A DNA stretch of 64,000 bases, from assembly GCA_023630585.1 (NCBI GenBank), contig CM042536.1, positions 23,618,904 through 23,682,903 on the forward strand. Direction: 5' to 3'. The stretch is from Cranoglanis bouderius (lineage: Eukaryota > Chordata > Actinopteri > Siluriformes > Cranoglanididae). A program made the position numbers and the translations under genes. This document shows, one piece after another, positions 46,109-58,049 of the stretch (positions are counted from its first letter, which is position 1; every line of letters begins with the position of its first letter). Below the pieces are notes generated by a model. The model was not told the DNA's origin. It saw only the letters and a program-made list of their open reading frames with translations, and did not search any database.

Positions 46109-47280
46109 TGTCATTTAGTGAGTTACATCATCTCAAAATGTTTCAGCTTCAATTATTATAATGAAGTCTGCTTTGGCGACAAATGGGAAGAAAATACGAT
46201 TTGGCTGATTGAATGAGTATAAAATATCTACATGAGACCTGTAGGAAGTTTAAAGTATCATGTTTCTGGGATTTCAAATAAAAATATTATATGTAATATC
46301 GTTATAATTACAATGATAATTGGATCACAGATACGTCAGGGAGTTGATAAGCCTGGTTTGTGAGTGATATATTTCTATATAATCAGAGTGAAATGGATAT
46401 AAGGACTGCTTGAGTAACTCCACTGAAGCCATGGCGTAAAAAACTAATCAAAACAAAAAAAACAGAAGCGAGCGATGCTTTTACCAGGCTTTAGTATAAT
46501 TTCAACCTGAGTGCATCTTGTGCTCCCTTCCAGAACATTAAATCAATATTTTGTCCTTTTGGGTTTCCTCAGAGTTCCACATAATCATGTTTCCTCAATA
46601 TTAAAGATTGTCCAATTAAAAAAACCTGCGTCTTCAGCGGTACTGAAAGCAACGGTGTGTTACGGACAGAGCAAATAGTGATCTCGGAGACAAGTGTTCA
46701 TACAACAGAAATATCTCCTGCTCCTGACTCGGTTAATGAAGGCCCTGGCAAAGTTCCTGCTCGAGTCGAGGACAAATCGCAGCTGATTTATTGTTTTCCA
46801 CTCACAAATGAGGTGAGACAAAAAAAAATAATCTGAAATTGAAGTCGACACCTGTTGGAATAGAATGAATTCAGACGTTTACGAGAGAGGGAAGTTACAG
46901 GAATTTCCAGATGTCTTTATAGCAGCAATAAAACAAACTGCTGGAAACTAGAACACAAACCAATGCTATAAAATGCCATAAATGAACACCATTCAGAGCG
47001 TATCGTGTTCTAATGATCCCTTTTACTATGTGTTCACACTAGCAGGTGACAAGTTTTAGTAGTTTGTCTGTCGTTGGCGTGGCCTGTCCTGAGATTATTT
47101 TTTTTTTTTTAGTTCCAGTGAGATCTTCTAAAGCTAACTAGTTAAACTCAATTAAATAACACACTAATCATTGTTTTGATTTACATGTTAAGTGCTCAGA
47201 TTAGCTACATACACTCACCAGAGGCATCGACGATACATATTTAAATTAATGCGATGTGACAGGATAAGATGAAATCATGG
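44991..47280. other. Gene-free region
   Basis: Includes an R1 fragment near 45625-45660 (ACAGTTATATTTAATGTTGT), (TG)n at about 46031-46107, and AT-rich DNA. A GATTGGCTGGAAGGTG patch near 45077 resembles another dispersed repeat. No gene is seen. Confidence 0.4.
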
Positions 47281-47299
47281 TTATACGGTTTTTTTTTTT

Positions 47300-47475
47300 A
47301 AAGAGTAAATAGGAACTAATTGCAGGTAGGAACTAAAGTTCTGAGCAGATAACTGAAGAAACGTCGGACCACACGCACCATAGAATTGGTATGAGGAATC
47401 ATTTGAGCCAATCTTTTGGATTTGCCGCTCTGCAGAGTCGTACAGAATTGACAAAATCTCTGAAATCACAGTTCT
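47300..47475 (+). repeat. Dispersed repeat R2, copy 1
   Basis: Matches 51350-51560 in the same orientation: GAAGAAACGTCGGACCACAC, AATTGGTATGAGGAATCATT, CCAATCTTTTGGATTT and AGAATTGACAAAATCTC, against GAGGAAACATCAGACCACAA, GATTGGTCCAAGGAATCATT, CCAATCATTTGGATTT and AGAATTGAGAAAATCTC. Confidence 0.7.
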
Positions 47476-49560
47476 GTGTCACACATGTAAGTAGAAAATG
47501 CTATTATAGTAAAATAATCAATGGCAGGGAGGTTTGATAGTTTGGTACTGTCAGAAGGTAGTCGAATAGCATTGTGGGTAATGTACGAAACAGTTAACCA
47601 AAGTGTAAATAGATCAACATGTCGACCAGTGTGTCTCAAAATCCTTTTTTAATGCAACATTCATGCAAATGAGAAGCAACCTGACGTCGCCTACCAAGAG
47701 AAGTAAGATCAATGTTTTTTGTTTTTTTTTTTTCCCCCAGACTGTGAAACATTGATGGTGTTTCCACTGTTATACAATACTGTGCAAAAGTCGTGGCACC
47801 CCCCCCCCCTTTTTTTTTTTAGTATTTAGTGGGAAGACATCAGATTTATGGTCCAGTGGATGGTTTTACACACGTTCTGTAGCTAGGGTGTGTGGATATC
47901 AGTGAAATCATGGAATTTATAACCCATTCTCCAAACTTCTGACAAAAGAAAAAGTCTTAGCAGGTTGGCAAAGTATATTTTTATTTAAATCCTCAAGCAA
48001 CTTGATACAAAGAGAATATAAATGGTGATTAGATCAATCGAGCCAACATTTCTGTCCTGATTTGACCCACTTGTATTGAGTATAGAAAAGAAAACATATC
48101 AAAGGCATATCAGTGAATGAAAATCACCTTGTGAGAGCATTCTACAGGTTATGACTTCTGTTCTCGTTTCATATCCATATCAGGTGACCTCGTTGCTCTT
48201 CTGTTGCTCTTCTGATGTGGATGGCATGAAAAGGAGAAAAGCTAATGTTTGCACTGTGCTACATGTCACCATCACAGGGATTAAAACCCCTTTTAATGAT
48301 GAATTAAATTAGTGAGTCAGAATACCAACAGGAAAGATTAGAATCTTTAATGAGATGACGATGAAGCCCTCGCCGTGACTGTTCACCACACTGATTTCTC
48401 CCGGGAACCGTTTTACATCTCCAGCCTGCTTTGCTTTGTTAGCTAGTTGTTAGCGATGTTTACATGTTTACAACAAAAGGACTTGAATGCTGAGTTTTAT
48501 TCTTGGATTTACCCTCCCCGAGCTGCTTCTCCACCGTGAATTCGACACCATCTCTCACTGTCTGTGACCCTCAGAGGCTTAATTAACAGCAGACGTTTCT
48601 CTTTCCACATTTGTGGTGCAATTTGTCAAAATGGAGTTTGTGGTGCAACAAATCAAACATGGAGCAGGTTGCAACCTCCACTGACCTTTTATCGGCACAA
48701 AGCAAACAAAAGTTCTGTTAAGGCACAGTGCAGATTTAACAGCTCCGTGTTATCTCTCATAAGCCGGTGTGGTCATTTGCTTTGCACTTCATAGTATTAC
48801 GGGGTTTTGTTTGAGTATGTAAATTTGTATAGCTTACCTGTTCATTAGCAAAGCATGTGCTAGCATAAAAATAGATGTCAAAACCTCGGCTGTTTAGCAT
48901 ATCTAAAGCTGGACACACGTACAGCCTTTCATTAAATGTTTGTTAGATGCTTTTATCCAATAAGAATACAGTTCGAGAATATATATGATATCATGAGGTC
49001 TTTCTCTGTGAATTCACAAATGTATGGTTCCTGGTACCAAGCCTTAAAAAAAACACCCCAGGCAAGACAACATCTCATAGAAATTCATGAGCTTCTTAAA
49101 GGTTAAAGTATGGTCAAAGTCAAAGCCAGAGGTCTTTTTTCTCGCAGTTGTAGATTTAATTGATGTAAAATCGAAAGAATGTCGGTCTTGCTGATTACAA
49201 GTCTTAGAAATTCATCATGAGACCGAGCGATCGTCATCGATTTCAGCACTTCACAAGGCCTGAAAGGCATAATTGATCCAACCCCAAGTGAGAACAAAGA
49301 CATTTAAAAAGGCGAGAAAAAGATGTCTTGGTCATTCTTTTACTAGAATGTCTGGTAGTGATGTGTCGTTTCTGAACAAGTCAGCTCTTTGAATAGACTC
49401 TTTTTGCTGAAGGTTGAGAGCTGACCTCACACATAAAAAAACAAAGAATGTTCCCCCCCCCCCCCCTTGAATATTCAATATCTTGAATATTTCTAGGTTA
49501 CTGTTCAAATATAAGGAAATTTATGAAATTGTTAACTTTTTACTAGCCCCGATTTTACAT
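47476..49560. other. Gene-free region, possible Tc1 end fragment
   Basis: An R1 tail scrap lies at 47500-47530. ATACTGTGCAAAAGTCGTGG near 47777 resembles a Tc1-family end, but no second end was found. A GC-balanced unique patch lies at 48350-48600. No gene is seen. Confidence 0.35.
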
Positions 49561-49564
49561 TTTA

Positions 49565-50080
49565 GTTCAGATCCTTCCTTGTCCATATTCCTTTTATACC
49601 ACAACAACTTATTTACAGCAATTAATTAAAAAAAAACCCGCAACGTCATACGTTTTAACGGTTTATGGTTACATTTAATGTCGTGGAATGTCCATGAACC
49701 ATCACTTACATTAAAGCAGCTATAAACAGTCATTCCCTCACCAGTCTGTCTCTCTCTCTCTCTCTCGCTCGTTTGAAGTAAATAAGACACAAAAACGCAT
49801 GATGTTACGGAGAAACCGCAAAGCATAAACTTCTCTGTCCTGAAGATGTTGGAAAGCTTAAGTCACAGCTTTACATCTGACTTTTGCAAAGCGTGCTGAC
49901 ACTGGAGACTCCTTCCGGAAATGTTATTAAAAAAAAACCTTACTCCTCTCCTTACTTATTTTTTTAAGCGATTTTAAAAAAACATTTATGTGGAGCACCT
50001 GCTGTACACGCCCCTGCGAATGAGCCGTTACTATGGAAACGAAAACGTATTAGAACGAACGTGTTAATATAAACCTGTGA
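49565..50080 (-). repeat. Dispersed repeat R1, copy 7 (inverted)
   Basis: Reverse-order R1 words: TTTTATACCACAACAACTTA, GGTTACATTTAATGTCGTGG, CTGTCCTGAAGATGTTGGAA, ACACTGGAGACTCCTTCCGG and GAATGAGCCGTTACTATGG. Confidence 0.75.
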
Positions 50081-50701
50081 TTTGCAGCTGCGCTACTGTC
50101 AAGAGCTGCAGAGAATGTGAACTACATGTCAACGTAAATGCAACAAAACGCAAATGAAAACAAGCGAGTTCTCCGCCGTCACTTGAATGTCACCGGTTCT
50201 GAGAGGCTTGAAGGCTTCATGCTTTGTTTGAGACACATGAAACATCTTTGCTGAAAGGAGAAGGCTGTCGTCCCTGTGGCATTGTTAGGATTCACTCTCG
50301 TGAAGACAGAATGAACGCTGCTGCGTCACTCAGGAAACAAATAACTTTTGTTCACTGTTTAATTTCAGAATAGTTGTACATGGTTAATGCACAGCTGTTG
50401 AAAAAAAAAAAAAATCCCTCCAAAGCTCAGGGCTTTATCGTGCCTTCTCATTTACTGAAAATGTCCTTAATTGATCTCGTGCAACCCTGACTGGAAACCC
50501 GAGGCTTGATTTCATTTCAGACTCGAGCCTTCCTCATGCCTGCTCCTCTCTCTCCACAGCACAACCTTACATCTGTCTTTGATTTATTGATCAGTTGTAA
50601 TCTCTAGCCCTCTAGTGCACATTTTCATACAATCAGATATATAGCTCTCTGACATTTATAGTAGCTGACCATTGAGTGAGTCGATAAATATAGTCCACAC
50701 G

Positions 50702-50705
<4 letters not shown>
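50081..50705. other. Gene-free spacer
   Basis: No coding sequence. One A-run lies at 50400-50413. Confidence 0.4.
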
Positions 50706-50800
<95 letters not shown>

Positions 50801-50818
50801 ACACATACACACACACAC
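50706..50818. repeat. (AC)n microsatellite, interrupted
   Basis: About 55 AC units with one G interruption and two CATACACA interruptions. It generates spurious Cys-Val and Thr-His frames. Confidence 0.96.
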
Positions 50819-52318
50819 GGGAAATCACAGGTGCCATGCAGAAACATCTGTCAGCAATGCACTGTGAATAAACTGCATTAGGGACATCAGAATAACACAA
50901 ACAAAATGGAGAATCTTAGAAATGAATCCATTTTGTAAAACATTTTCAGGACCACCAACACACACATCCAAATATCTTGCACGTATGCAATGGCTATTTC
51001 ATTTCAACACAGTTTCATGCAAACGTACGGATGGATTCCCACCACCATCACCATCTCCACTAATCAATCCTTCTTCATCACGCTATCACAGTCAGTACAG
51101 ACGTGTCTCGCTAAAGGCTAAAAGGTTCTGAGCACCGAAGGCTGACCTGAAGAACAGCTGAGCTTCCTTCCTCCTCCATCTTCACTTATTTTAGAGGAGA
51201 ATATTAGAAGATGATGGAGGCCTTGAACACTGCAAAAAAAAATCTTTTAATAGTTTTCTATTAGAAGATTGCAATAAACCAAATATAAGATTATTGAGAC
51301 ATTTACTCATTATTTTATTCTACTGGCAGATAAAATAAAAAAACAAAGTTGTGAGTGAGGAAGTGAGGAAACATCAGACCACAAGCTCTGTAGGATTGGT
51401 CCAAGGAATCATTCGAACCAATCATTTGGATTTTTTCTTGCTATACTGTGACAAATCCAAACGAGTATTTGCGTAGTATTGAGAATAGTTGCATAGAATT
51501 TGCATAGAATTGAGAAATTGCATAATTTGCATAAAATTGAGAAAATCTCAATTCAAATTTCACCCAGGTGCGAGAAAGAGGTGTGGCCTTTGTAACTTGT
51601 TAGATACAGAGGCCATACCTCCTTTCACTACAGCTTTGACACAGAGGCCATGCCTCCTTTCTTGGGACTGACAGTTAGACAGACCACGCCTCCTTCACTG
51701 TTAATAACACAGTCACAAGACACACTCATTTGATAACATTTGTAAATAATAAAAACTAATTAAAAGAGCTTATTAAAATCTGGGGTATCAGATTTTGCCA
51801 ATACAGAGACACCACACTGTTACAGAACAATTTTCGCCTGGAAAGCCTCTTTTTTTGTGTGTTCTGTTTGCTGAAAACTCATTTGTCCGTGAGGTAAAAT
51901 CACGAAACAGCCAGCCAGAAATCAAAAGAGCGTGATCTCTAAGTGGAAAAGACGAATCACGGTGAAGAAAAATTATGGAAGAAGACAGCAGTGGGCACGT
52001 TTTGCATCAGTTATAAGGATGAAGTGTTAAAGTAACCTTTCTTCCATAAAGGTCATCGCTCTCTAGAAAACGGCTTCTTCCTTTGACCTTTTCACTGACA
52101 AGGCCTTACTTTTACTTTTTACTTTCTAATGGTGGCTGTGTGGCTCCAATGCCTGTAATAGAATAAAAAACATCATCTTAAAGGAACCGTACAGAAAAAA
52201 TGAGTTTACAGAAGACATGTTTGGTGTGAAGTTTGATTTATTATAACCATGTGTAGTCATGTTATTATTGCTGTAAAATAAAACATCTGTCTTGTAAACT
52301 TCTAATGTAAATATACTG
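50819..52318. other. Gene-free region with repeat R2 copy 2
   Basis: R2 copy 2 is at 51350-51560. At 51575-51700 a short unit with GAGGCCATGCCTCCTTTC is repeated two to three times (GAGGCCATACCTCCTTTCAC, GAGGCCATGCCTCCTTTCTT, GACCACGCCTCCTTCACTG). No gene is seen. Confidence 0.5.
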
Positions 52319-52320
52319 TA

Positions 52321-53703
52321 GAGTGGATAAAATTTACACACCCCTGTTAAAATGGCAGGTTTTTGTGACGTAAAAAATTTTTTAAATCATGTCAGAACCT
52401 TTTTCACATGTATTGTGAAATTGCAACAACTAAATATCAAGTGACAAACACCCAGAAACGTTTTTTAAGGGAGAAAATGAAAAACAAAATACCCAGCTTG
52501 CATAAGTGTGCACACCCTTTTAAAATTGGGAATGTGTTCAGAATCAACCAATCACATTCAAACTCGTGTTAAATACTAATTAGTATACGTGTGTCATCAT
52601 TTACAGCTGTTCCCATAGGATTTTCCTGACATCTTCTTGGTAACATCCAACTGGAAAAGCCATGGGCCGCAAAGAGCTTACAAAGCAGGTACGGGATCTC
52701 ACTGTTTAAAAATATCAATCAGGAGAGGGTTACAAAGAAATTTCCAAGGCATTGGATATACCATGGAACACTGTAAAGACAATAATCAACAAGTGGAGAA
52801 AATATGGCACAATAGTGACACTACTGAGAACAGGACGTCCCTCTAAAATTGATGAGAAGACCACGAGAAAACTGGTCAGGGAGGCTGCCAAGAGGCCTAC
52901 AGCAACATTAAAATAATTGCAGCAATTTCTGGCAAGTACTGGATGCCCCCTACATGTGAGAGTAATCTCCCGAATTCTGGGCTAAGGGGTAGGGTGACAA
53001 GACAGAAGCCTTTTTTGACCAAAAAAGAAATAAAAAAAATACATCCAACCTCCCAAAACCATGTGGAACGATGTGTTATGGTCTGATGAGACTAAAGCTG
53101 AACTTTTTGGCCATAATACCAAAAGATATGTTTGGCACAAAAAAAACACAGCACATCACCAAAAGAACACCATCCCCACGGGGAAGCATGATGGTGGCAG
53201 CATCATACTCTGGGGGTGTTTTTCTTCAGTTGGAACTGGGGCTTTAATCAGGGTGGAGGGAATAATGAATAGCTCCAAATACCACCTTAAAACCTTAAGA
53301 CTTCTGCTAAAACACTTAAGATGAAGAGGAATTTTACTTTTCAGCATGACAACGACCCGAAGCAAACCTCCAGATCAACAAAGGAATGGCTTCATCAAAA
53401 CAAGTTCAAGGTTTTGGAATGGCCCAGCCAGAGTCCAGACCTAAATACAATAAAAAACCTGTGGGGTGACCTGAAGAGGGCTGTGTAAAGGAGATGCCCA
53501 GCCAATCAGACAGAGTTAGAATGCTTTTGCAAGGAAGAATGGCAAAATATTGCTAAGTCAGGACGCGCCGCACTGATTGCCTCTTACCCAAAAGATTGAA
53601 TGCCATGATAAAATATATCTATTTATCCTGGTTTGTTTATTTATTTTTTCATCACAAAAACCTGCCATTTTAACAGGGGTGTGTAGAGTTTTTATATCCA
53701 CTG
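52321..53703 (+). mobile_element. Tc1/mariner transposon E (decayed)
   Basis: Ends match as inverted repeats (left GAGTGGATAAAATTTACACA, right complement CAGTGGATATAAAAACTCTA), followed on both sides by ACACCCCTGTTAAAATGGCA. TA flanks both ends (52319-52320 and 53704-53705). A direct-repeat copy of the end word (GTGTGCACACCCTTTTAAAA) lies near 52507. Confidence 0.87.
52661..53640 (+). pseudogene. Heavily damaged Tc1 transposase (element E)
   Basis: Starts MGRKELTKQVRD at 52661. It continues EISKALDIPWNTVKTIINKW, REAAKRPTATLK, then NDVLWSDETKAELFGHNTKR at 53061 and GGSIILWGCFSSVGTGALIR, followed by frameshifts. The third catalytic region reads LNTIKNLW, so the usual glutamate is lysine. Several stops (near 52708, 52914 and 52983) and frameshifts are present. 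Confidence 0.85.
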
Positions 53704-53705
53704 TA

Positions 53706-54938
53706 TACGTATGCACTATAAATTTTGAACTCATAGCTTCCAGTTAAGCCTTGTAAACATCGCAAACAACTTTCATAATATGTGTTGTTTGTACCAAACA
53801 AGCAGAGCTGACAACTATATCACTCAACTCTCCACTCATTTTAGGTCAAAATATTTTACATGCACCAGTTAATTAATATGAGAACTTACAGAATGTACAG
53901 TTATGGGTCTGAGCACCATGTCGCAATGAACCATGGGATGTTCTCATTGCCAATTTACCAACCGATGCATTCTCAGTTTTTGGGGAGAATCAGTGCCCTT
54001 CCTGGTGTTCTTGAGTATTGGGACTTAAAGACACAAGAACGCATTTTGAGAAACCCCTATACTTTGGTGTTACAGCAGCATCAGACTCATGTAGGGGGCG
54101 TGGCCTAATGTGTACAGGCAAAAGTATTTAGATAATAATATAGTTTGCATTAATCTGCTCTTTCTAAAGCTAAGCAGGCAGCACTAAGCTTTCATTACTT
54201 TTTAGCGCCACAGGCATGTCTTATCAACAACATTTGGGGTAAAGAGGCCATTTTATTTGTTTTTTCCTGATTATTAGGTGACCTTGTTTTAGCCCTCCAT
54301 TAGTATCATGATCCATTTCCGTTTAGTTTTTGTCCTTTTTGAAAACGTGAAAAAGCCCACAAGCTTACAAATGAGCCGAAATGTGCTATTTGTTTGAATA
54401 TCCATAAAGATCGAACACAAAGCTCGGATCTTATTTGTTATTCCAGGACGCATTTAGAAAGCAGTGATGTTAATAATGTGTTCCCGGTGCAATGGCTCAT
54501 TATTCAACGTGACAAATGAAGTAAACATGAACAGAGGACTTCGTTAACATGGCGTGTCCTCGGCATCCGGCCCATTTACCGCTGCCTTCCCGTCAAATAC
54601 ATCAACACAACAGAGTGTTCTTCAATCATTAGGCCAGAGTGATTTCCATCGTTACACAACTCTCTGTTTCAGCAGTATTCCTGTCACTGATAAATCAGGA
54701 TGACTGCAGTCTGTGATAAGGAGATGTTATCCTTTACGGATATATAGATGATTATGTCACAGAAAAAAAGCATTGCTGGAAATATTCTACAAAATCAGGA
54801 AGAAGTATTGGAGCATTTTACTAACCAAGTAACTGGATTTCATAAGTATATAGTGTACTACAATACTGCATATTATACATTGTACTACAAAAAGGTGAAA
54901 ATTCCTTATGCAAGTCCTTCTTAATGTCCTTCTTAATG

Positions 54939-54970
<32 letters not shown>

Positions 54971-55416
54971 TCAACCTTCCATTGATTTCTGTCAATTTGA
55001 TCATTCTTTCTTTCACCTTTTTCTTTTCTTAATCTTTTCTTCTTTCTAATCTTTTTCTGAATTGTTTTGCTTAAACTTTTAACTTAACATCCTTTTATTT
55101 TTGGCTTTCTCTGCACTAAAGTGCTACTTGATTCATTTTATAATAGGACAGGGCAAAATGGCAAACTACAACAGCAGAACGAAAATGGCTGAAATAGGAC
55201 AAGATTTTGATCTTAGCTATGTTTTAAAAATCTTTTTTAAGCAAGGATATGGCTGGATTTTAGGTTTTATAAATAAATGCAAAACCTGGCAGGCTTTGAA
55301 AACATGTGGGACTAGAGATGAGTTCTGTTCTTTGGCTGAGGTGGATTTAAATGATTGAACTGTTCAGAAAAATAATGTTAACAAAAGACTGTTAAAACTC
55401 TCTCTCCTTCTCTTTG

Positions 55417-55460
<44 letters not shown>

Positions 55461-56250
55461 ATCTAATCTAATCTAATTGGGTGGCACAGTCAGCTTTTTT
55501 TTCTCCATGCAGGAAAAAAAACTAAATCAAATGACCCTTAAATAAAGTTTCCGCTGACAGCTCATATAAAACACATTTGCTCACAGTAAAGGAGAGACAA
55601 ATGAGAGAAGCAAGGGAAATAGATGGAAATGTGTTGTTTGTAGGTCTAAAGGCCCCGCCCTCTTCTCTCTCCCGTGTCACGGCCGTGACTGATGGCCTCA
55701 CCGTCCATGCTGTTGAAGCTTAATGATGCGACATCGGAGCATTCCTGGAAATTCTCACATCTGTCTACACAAAACAAGCTGTGATTACGAAATGTGCAGC
55801 ACACTGATGACTGTCTCTAAATCCAAAAAATTACATGTCATTCCTGCTCAGACTGTAGAGCTGCTGAAACTTTAATTATGACATGGACATAAAAATATAA
55901 TGATTTTACAATGAGGAACAAATGTATACTATATCAGCTTCAGTAAGTGCTGCCGTATATCATGAGAGCTGTAAACATGTTGGTGATTCAGCGCCTTCAT
56001 CATTCTCTAAATGATCTGACAAGTTGCCTCGCAAGCTAATAACATTTAGTCTAAAATCCAATATTCTGTCTATCTGCTTGTATGCCTGTTTTCATGTCTG
56101 CTACCTGTCTATCTGTCTGTCTGTCTGTCTGTCTGCTTATCGATCTCTCTATGTGTCTGTCTGTCTGTCTATCTGCCTGTATGCGTGTTTGTCTGTCTGC
56201 CTATCTATTTGTCTGCGTGTATGTCTATCTCTCTGTGTCTGTCTACCTGC

Positions 56251-56284
<34 letters not shown>

Positions 56285-56570
56285 GTCTATCTATCCATTC
56301 ATCCATCCATCCATCCATCCATCATGTAATATGGGGCATTGGATAGCAAAATGTCCTGTTATTCCAACATTATAGTATTCACACTATATTCTTTTGTTTG
56401 CTAGACAAAAATGGCAGCTTGAGGGTTTTTTGTTTGTTTGTTTTTTTCTAATATTAGCTAGCATTTGCTAAATGTATATAGTTTATAGAACTGAAGCAGA
56501 TTGTGAAATGTATCATTTGTACTTCATTATGAACTGAAATATAAAGAAAAATTCTTATTTTATGTTTTCT
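53706..56570. other. Gene-free region with tetranucleotide repeats
   Basis: (TTTC)n at 54936-54973, (TCTA)n at 55419-55460 followed by AATCT repeats, and a long mixed CTGT/CTAT/CATC tract at 56098-56322 that gives spurious Ser-Val-Cys-Leu frames. The stretch 54300-54700 is unique and balanced, and may be conserved non-coding DNA. Confidence 0.5.
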
Positions 56571-56574
56571 ATCA

Positions 56575-56950
56575 TCAATGTGTGTAACATTTATGGAAGG
56601 AGTCTCCAGTGTCAGCGCTTTGTAACAGCAGGTAAAGGTAAAGCTGTAACTTTAAGGTTTTCAACAACTTCAGGACAGAGGAGTTTAAGCTTTATGGTTT
56701 CTCTCTAACATGACCAGGAACTAATTTGTTTTTTGAAGGTTCCACGAAATTAAATGTAACTAGAAATGGATAAAAAATACGACGTTTTGTTTGTTAATAA
56801 ATAAAAATTGTAATCATTGGTGTGGTATAAGAGGAATAAAACTTGTTAAGATGGTGGGTAGTAACTTTGCTTCATCACATCATCCCATTTATTGATTATT
56901 TTCCCATAAGAGCACGGCACAGAGTGTTTTATTGCTTATATAATTAAATG
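56575..56950 (+). repeat. Dispersed repeat R1, copy 8
   Basis: TTATGGAAGGAGTCTCCAGT at about 56591, GTAAAGCTGTAACTTTAAGG, TATAAGAGGAATAAAACTTG, and tail CCCATTTATTGATTATTTTC ... AGTGTTTTATTGC. Confidence 0.78.
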
Positions 56951-58047
56951 CTGAATCTGTCAGTGTTAATGCTAGTGTTAGTGTGCTAGGGTTAGTGGTT
57001 ATTAATCGTTATCTTATCTCTTTCTAACACACACTGTTCCAGAACTGAACACGACGTTTATTATGGTATCCGTTTTGGTTTTCGTCTTGTGGTCCTCCCT
57101 CATGGCTAGGCTATAGGAGACGTGTGAAAAATGAATTGTACATGTGAAAAATGAAATGTGATTGAGAAATATGCTTCCCTGGTCTCATGCTAAGGTATCA
57201 GTATATGAAAGAGAGATCTGGTGGTTTGTTTTTTTTGGGCTTTGGGTTTCATTACAGTGAAATGAAGTGATAGCTTTTGGACGTGTCTCAAATGAATTCC
57301 TGTCACCACTATCTAAGCAATGAAAGAGTGACCCAATTAGGACGTGAAGGGGACTACATTAATTAGAACCCTTGGGTCTTTCACATTTCGTTATTTAATT
57401 GCCTCACTTCCCTTCCTTGCACTGTAGCTCCGCCCTCTTAGGACACCAGGTCAGGAGAAATCCGAGGTCATACGGGGCGTCCTCGCTCACTGAAGTCCCA
57501 TCACTTATTGATGACGTGTGTGTAACAGATTAGCATATACTAGGTTGCATCAGTGTTTCTAAAATGGGTACTTAGGGGTACTTGGATGTACTACAGAGGA
57601 TACATAACATTTCCCCCCAGAAATTTATGCAATGTAACTGGAACTACTGATATGATTAAACAGATTGTGTTTACTATTGTGTTTACATGTACAAATTTGA
57701 ATTTGGACATGTAGATTGGAATTCATTTCTTTCTATTTTGATATTTTTGAAAAATAATTTAAAATGAGTAGATTTTAAACCTAAACAGAACTTATTAAAC
57801 ATTGTATTGAATTGCAAAATCATCCTTATCATTGCAAATACATTGTAATATTAACAGAATACCATTTTCCTGAAGCAGACTTAAAATAATGCATTTTTCC
57901 TAAACGTAGGCCTATATGTTGTAAAATTATCTCCTATTACATAAGTAGAGTGTCTAGAAGTAGAGACACACATTAAGAACATTCTTACTTTAAAAATAGT
58001 CTACTATGTATTTTTTAAAATTAATTTCATGTGTATTTACTATACAG
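56951..58047. other. Gene-free region, part possibly conserved non-coding
   Basis: 57290-57540 is unique with GACCCAATTAGGACGTG and ACATTAATTAGAACCC homeodomain-like words. The remainder is AT-rich. No gene is seen. Confidence 0.3.
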
Positions 58048-58049
58048 TA

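Noticed and set aside
47777..48180. A seventh Tc1 element starting ATACTGTGCAAAAGTC
   Set aside because: Only one end was found and no transposase sequence follows, so it is kept as a possible fragment only.
50625..50900. Frames of 61-91 residues across the AC tract
   Set aside because: Microsatellite artefact, same as above.
56024..56375. Frames rich in Leu-Ser-Val-Cys and Tyr-Leu-Ser-Ile
   Set aside because: Produced by CTGT/CTAT/CATC tetranucleotide repeats.
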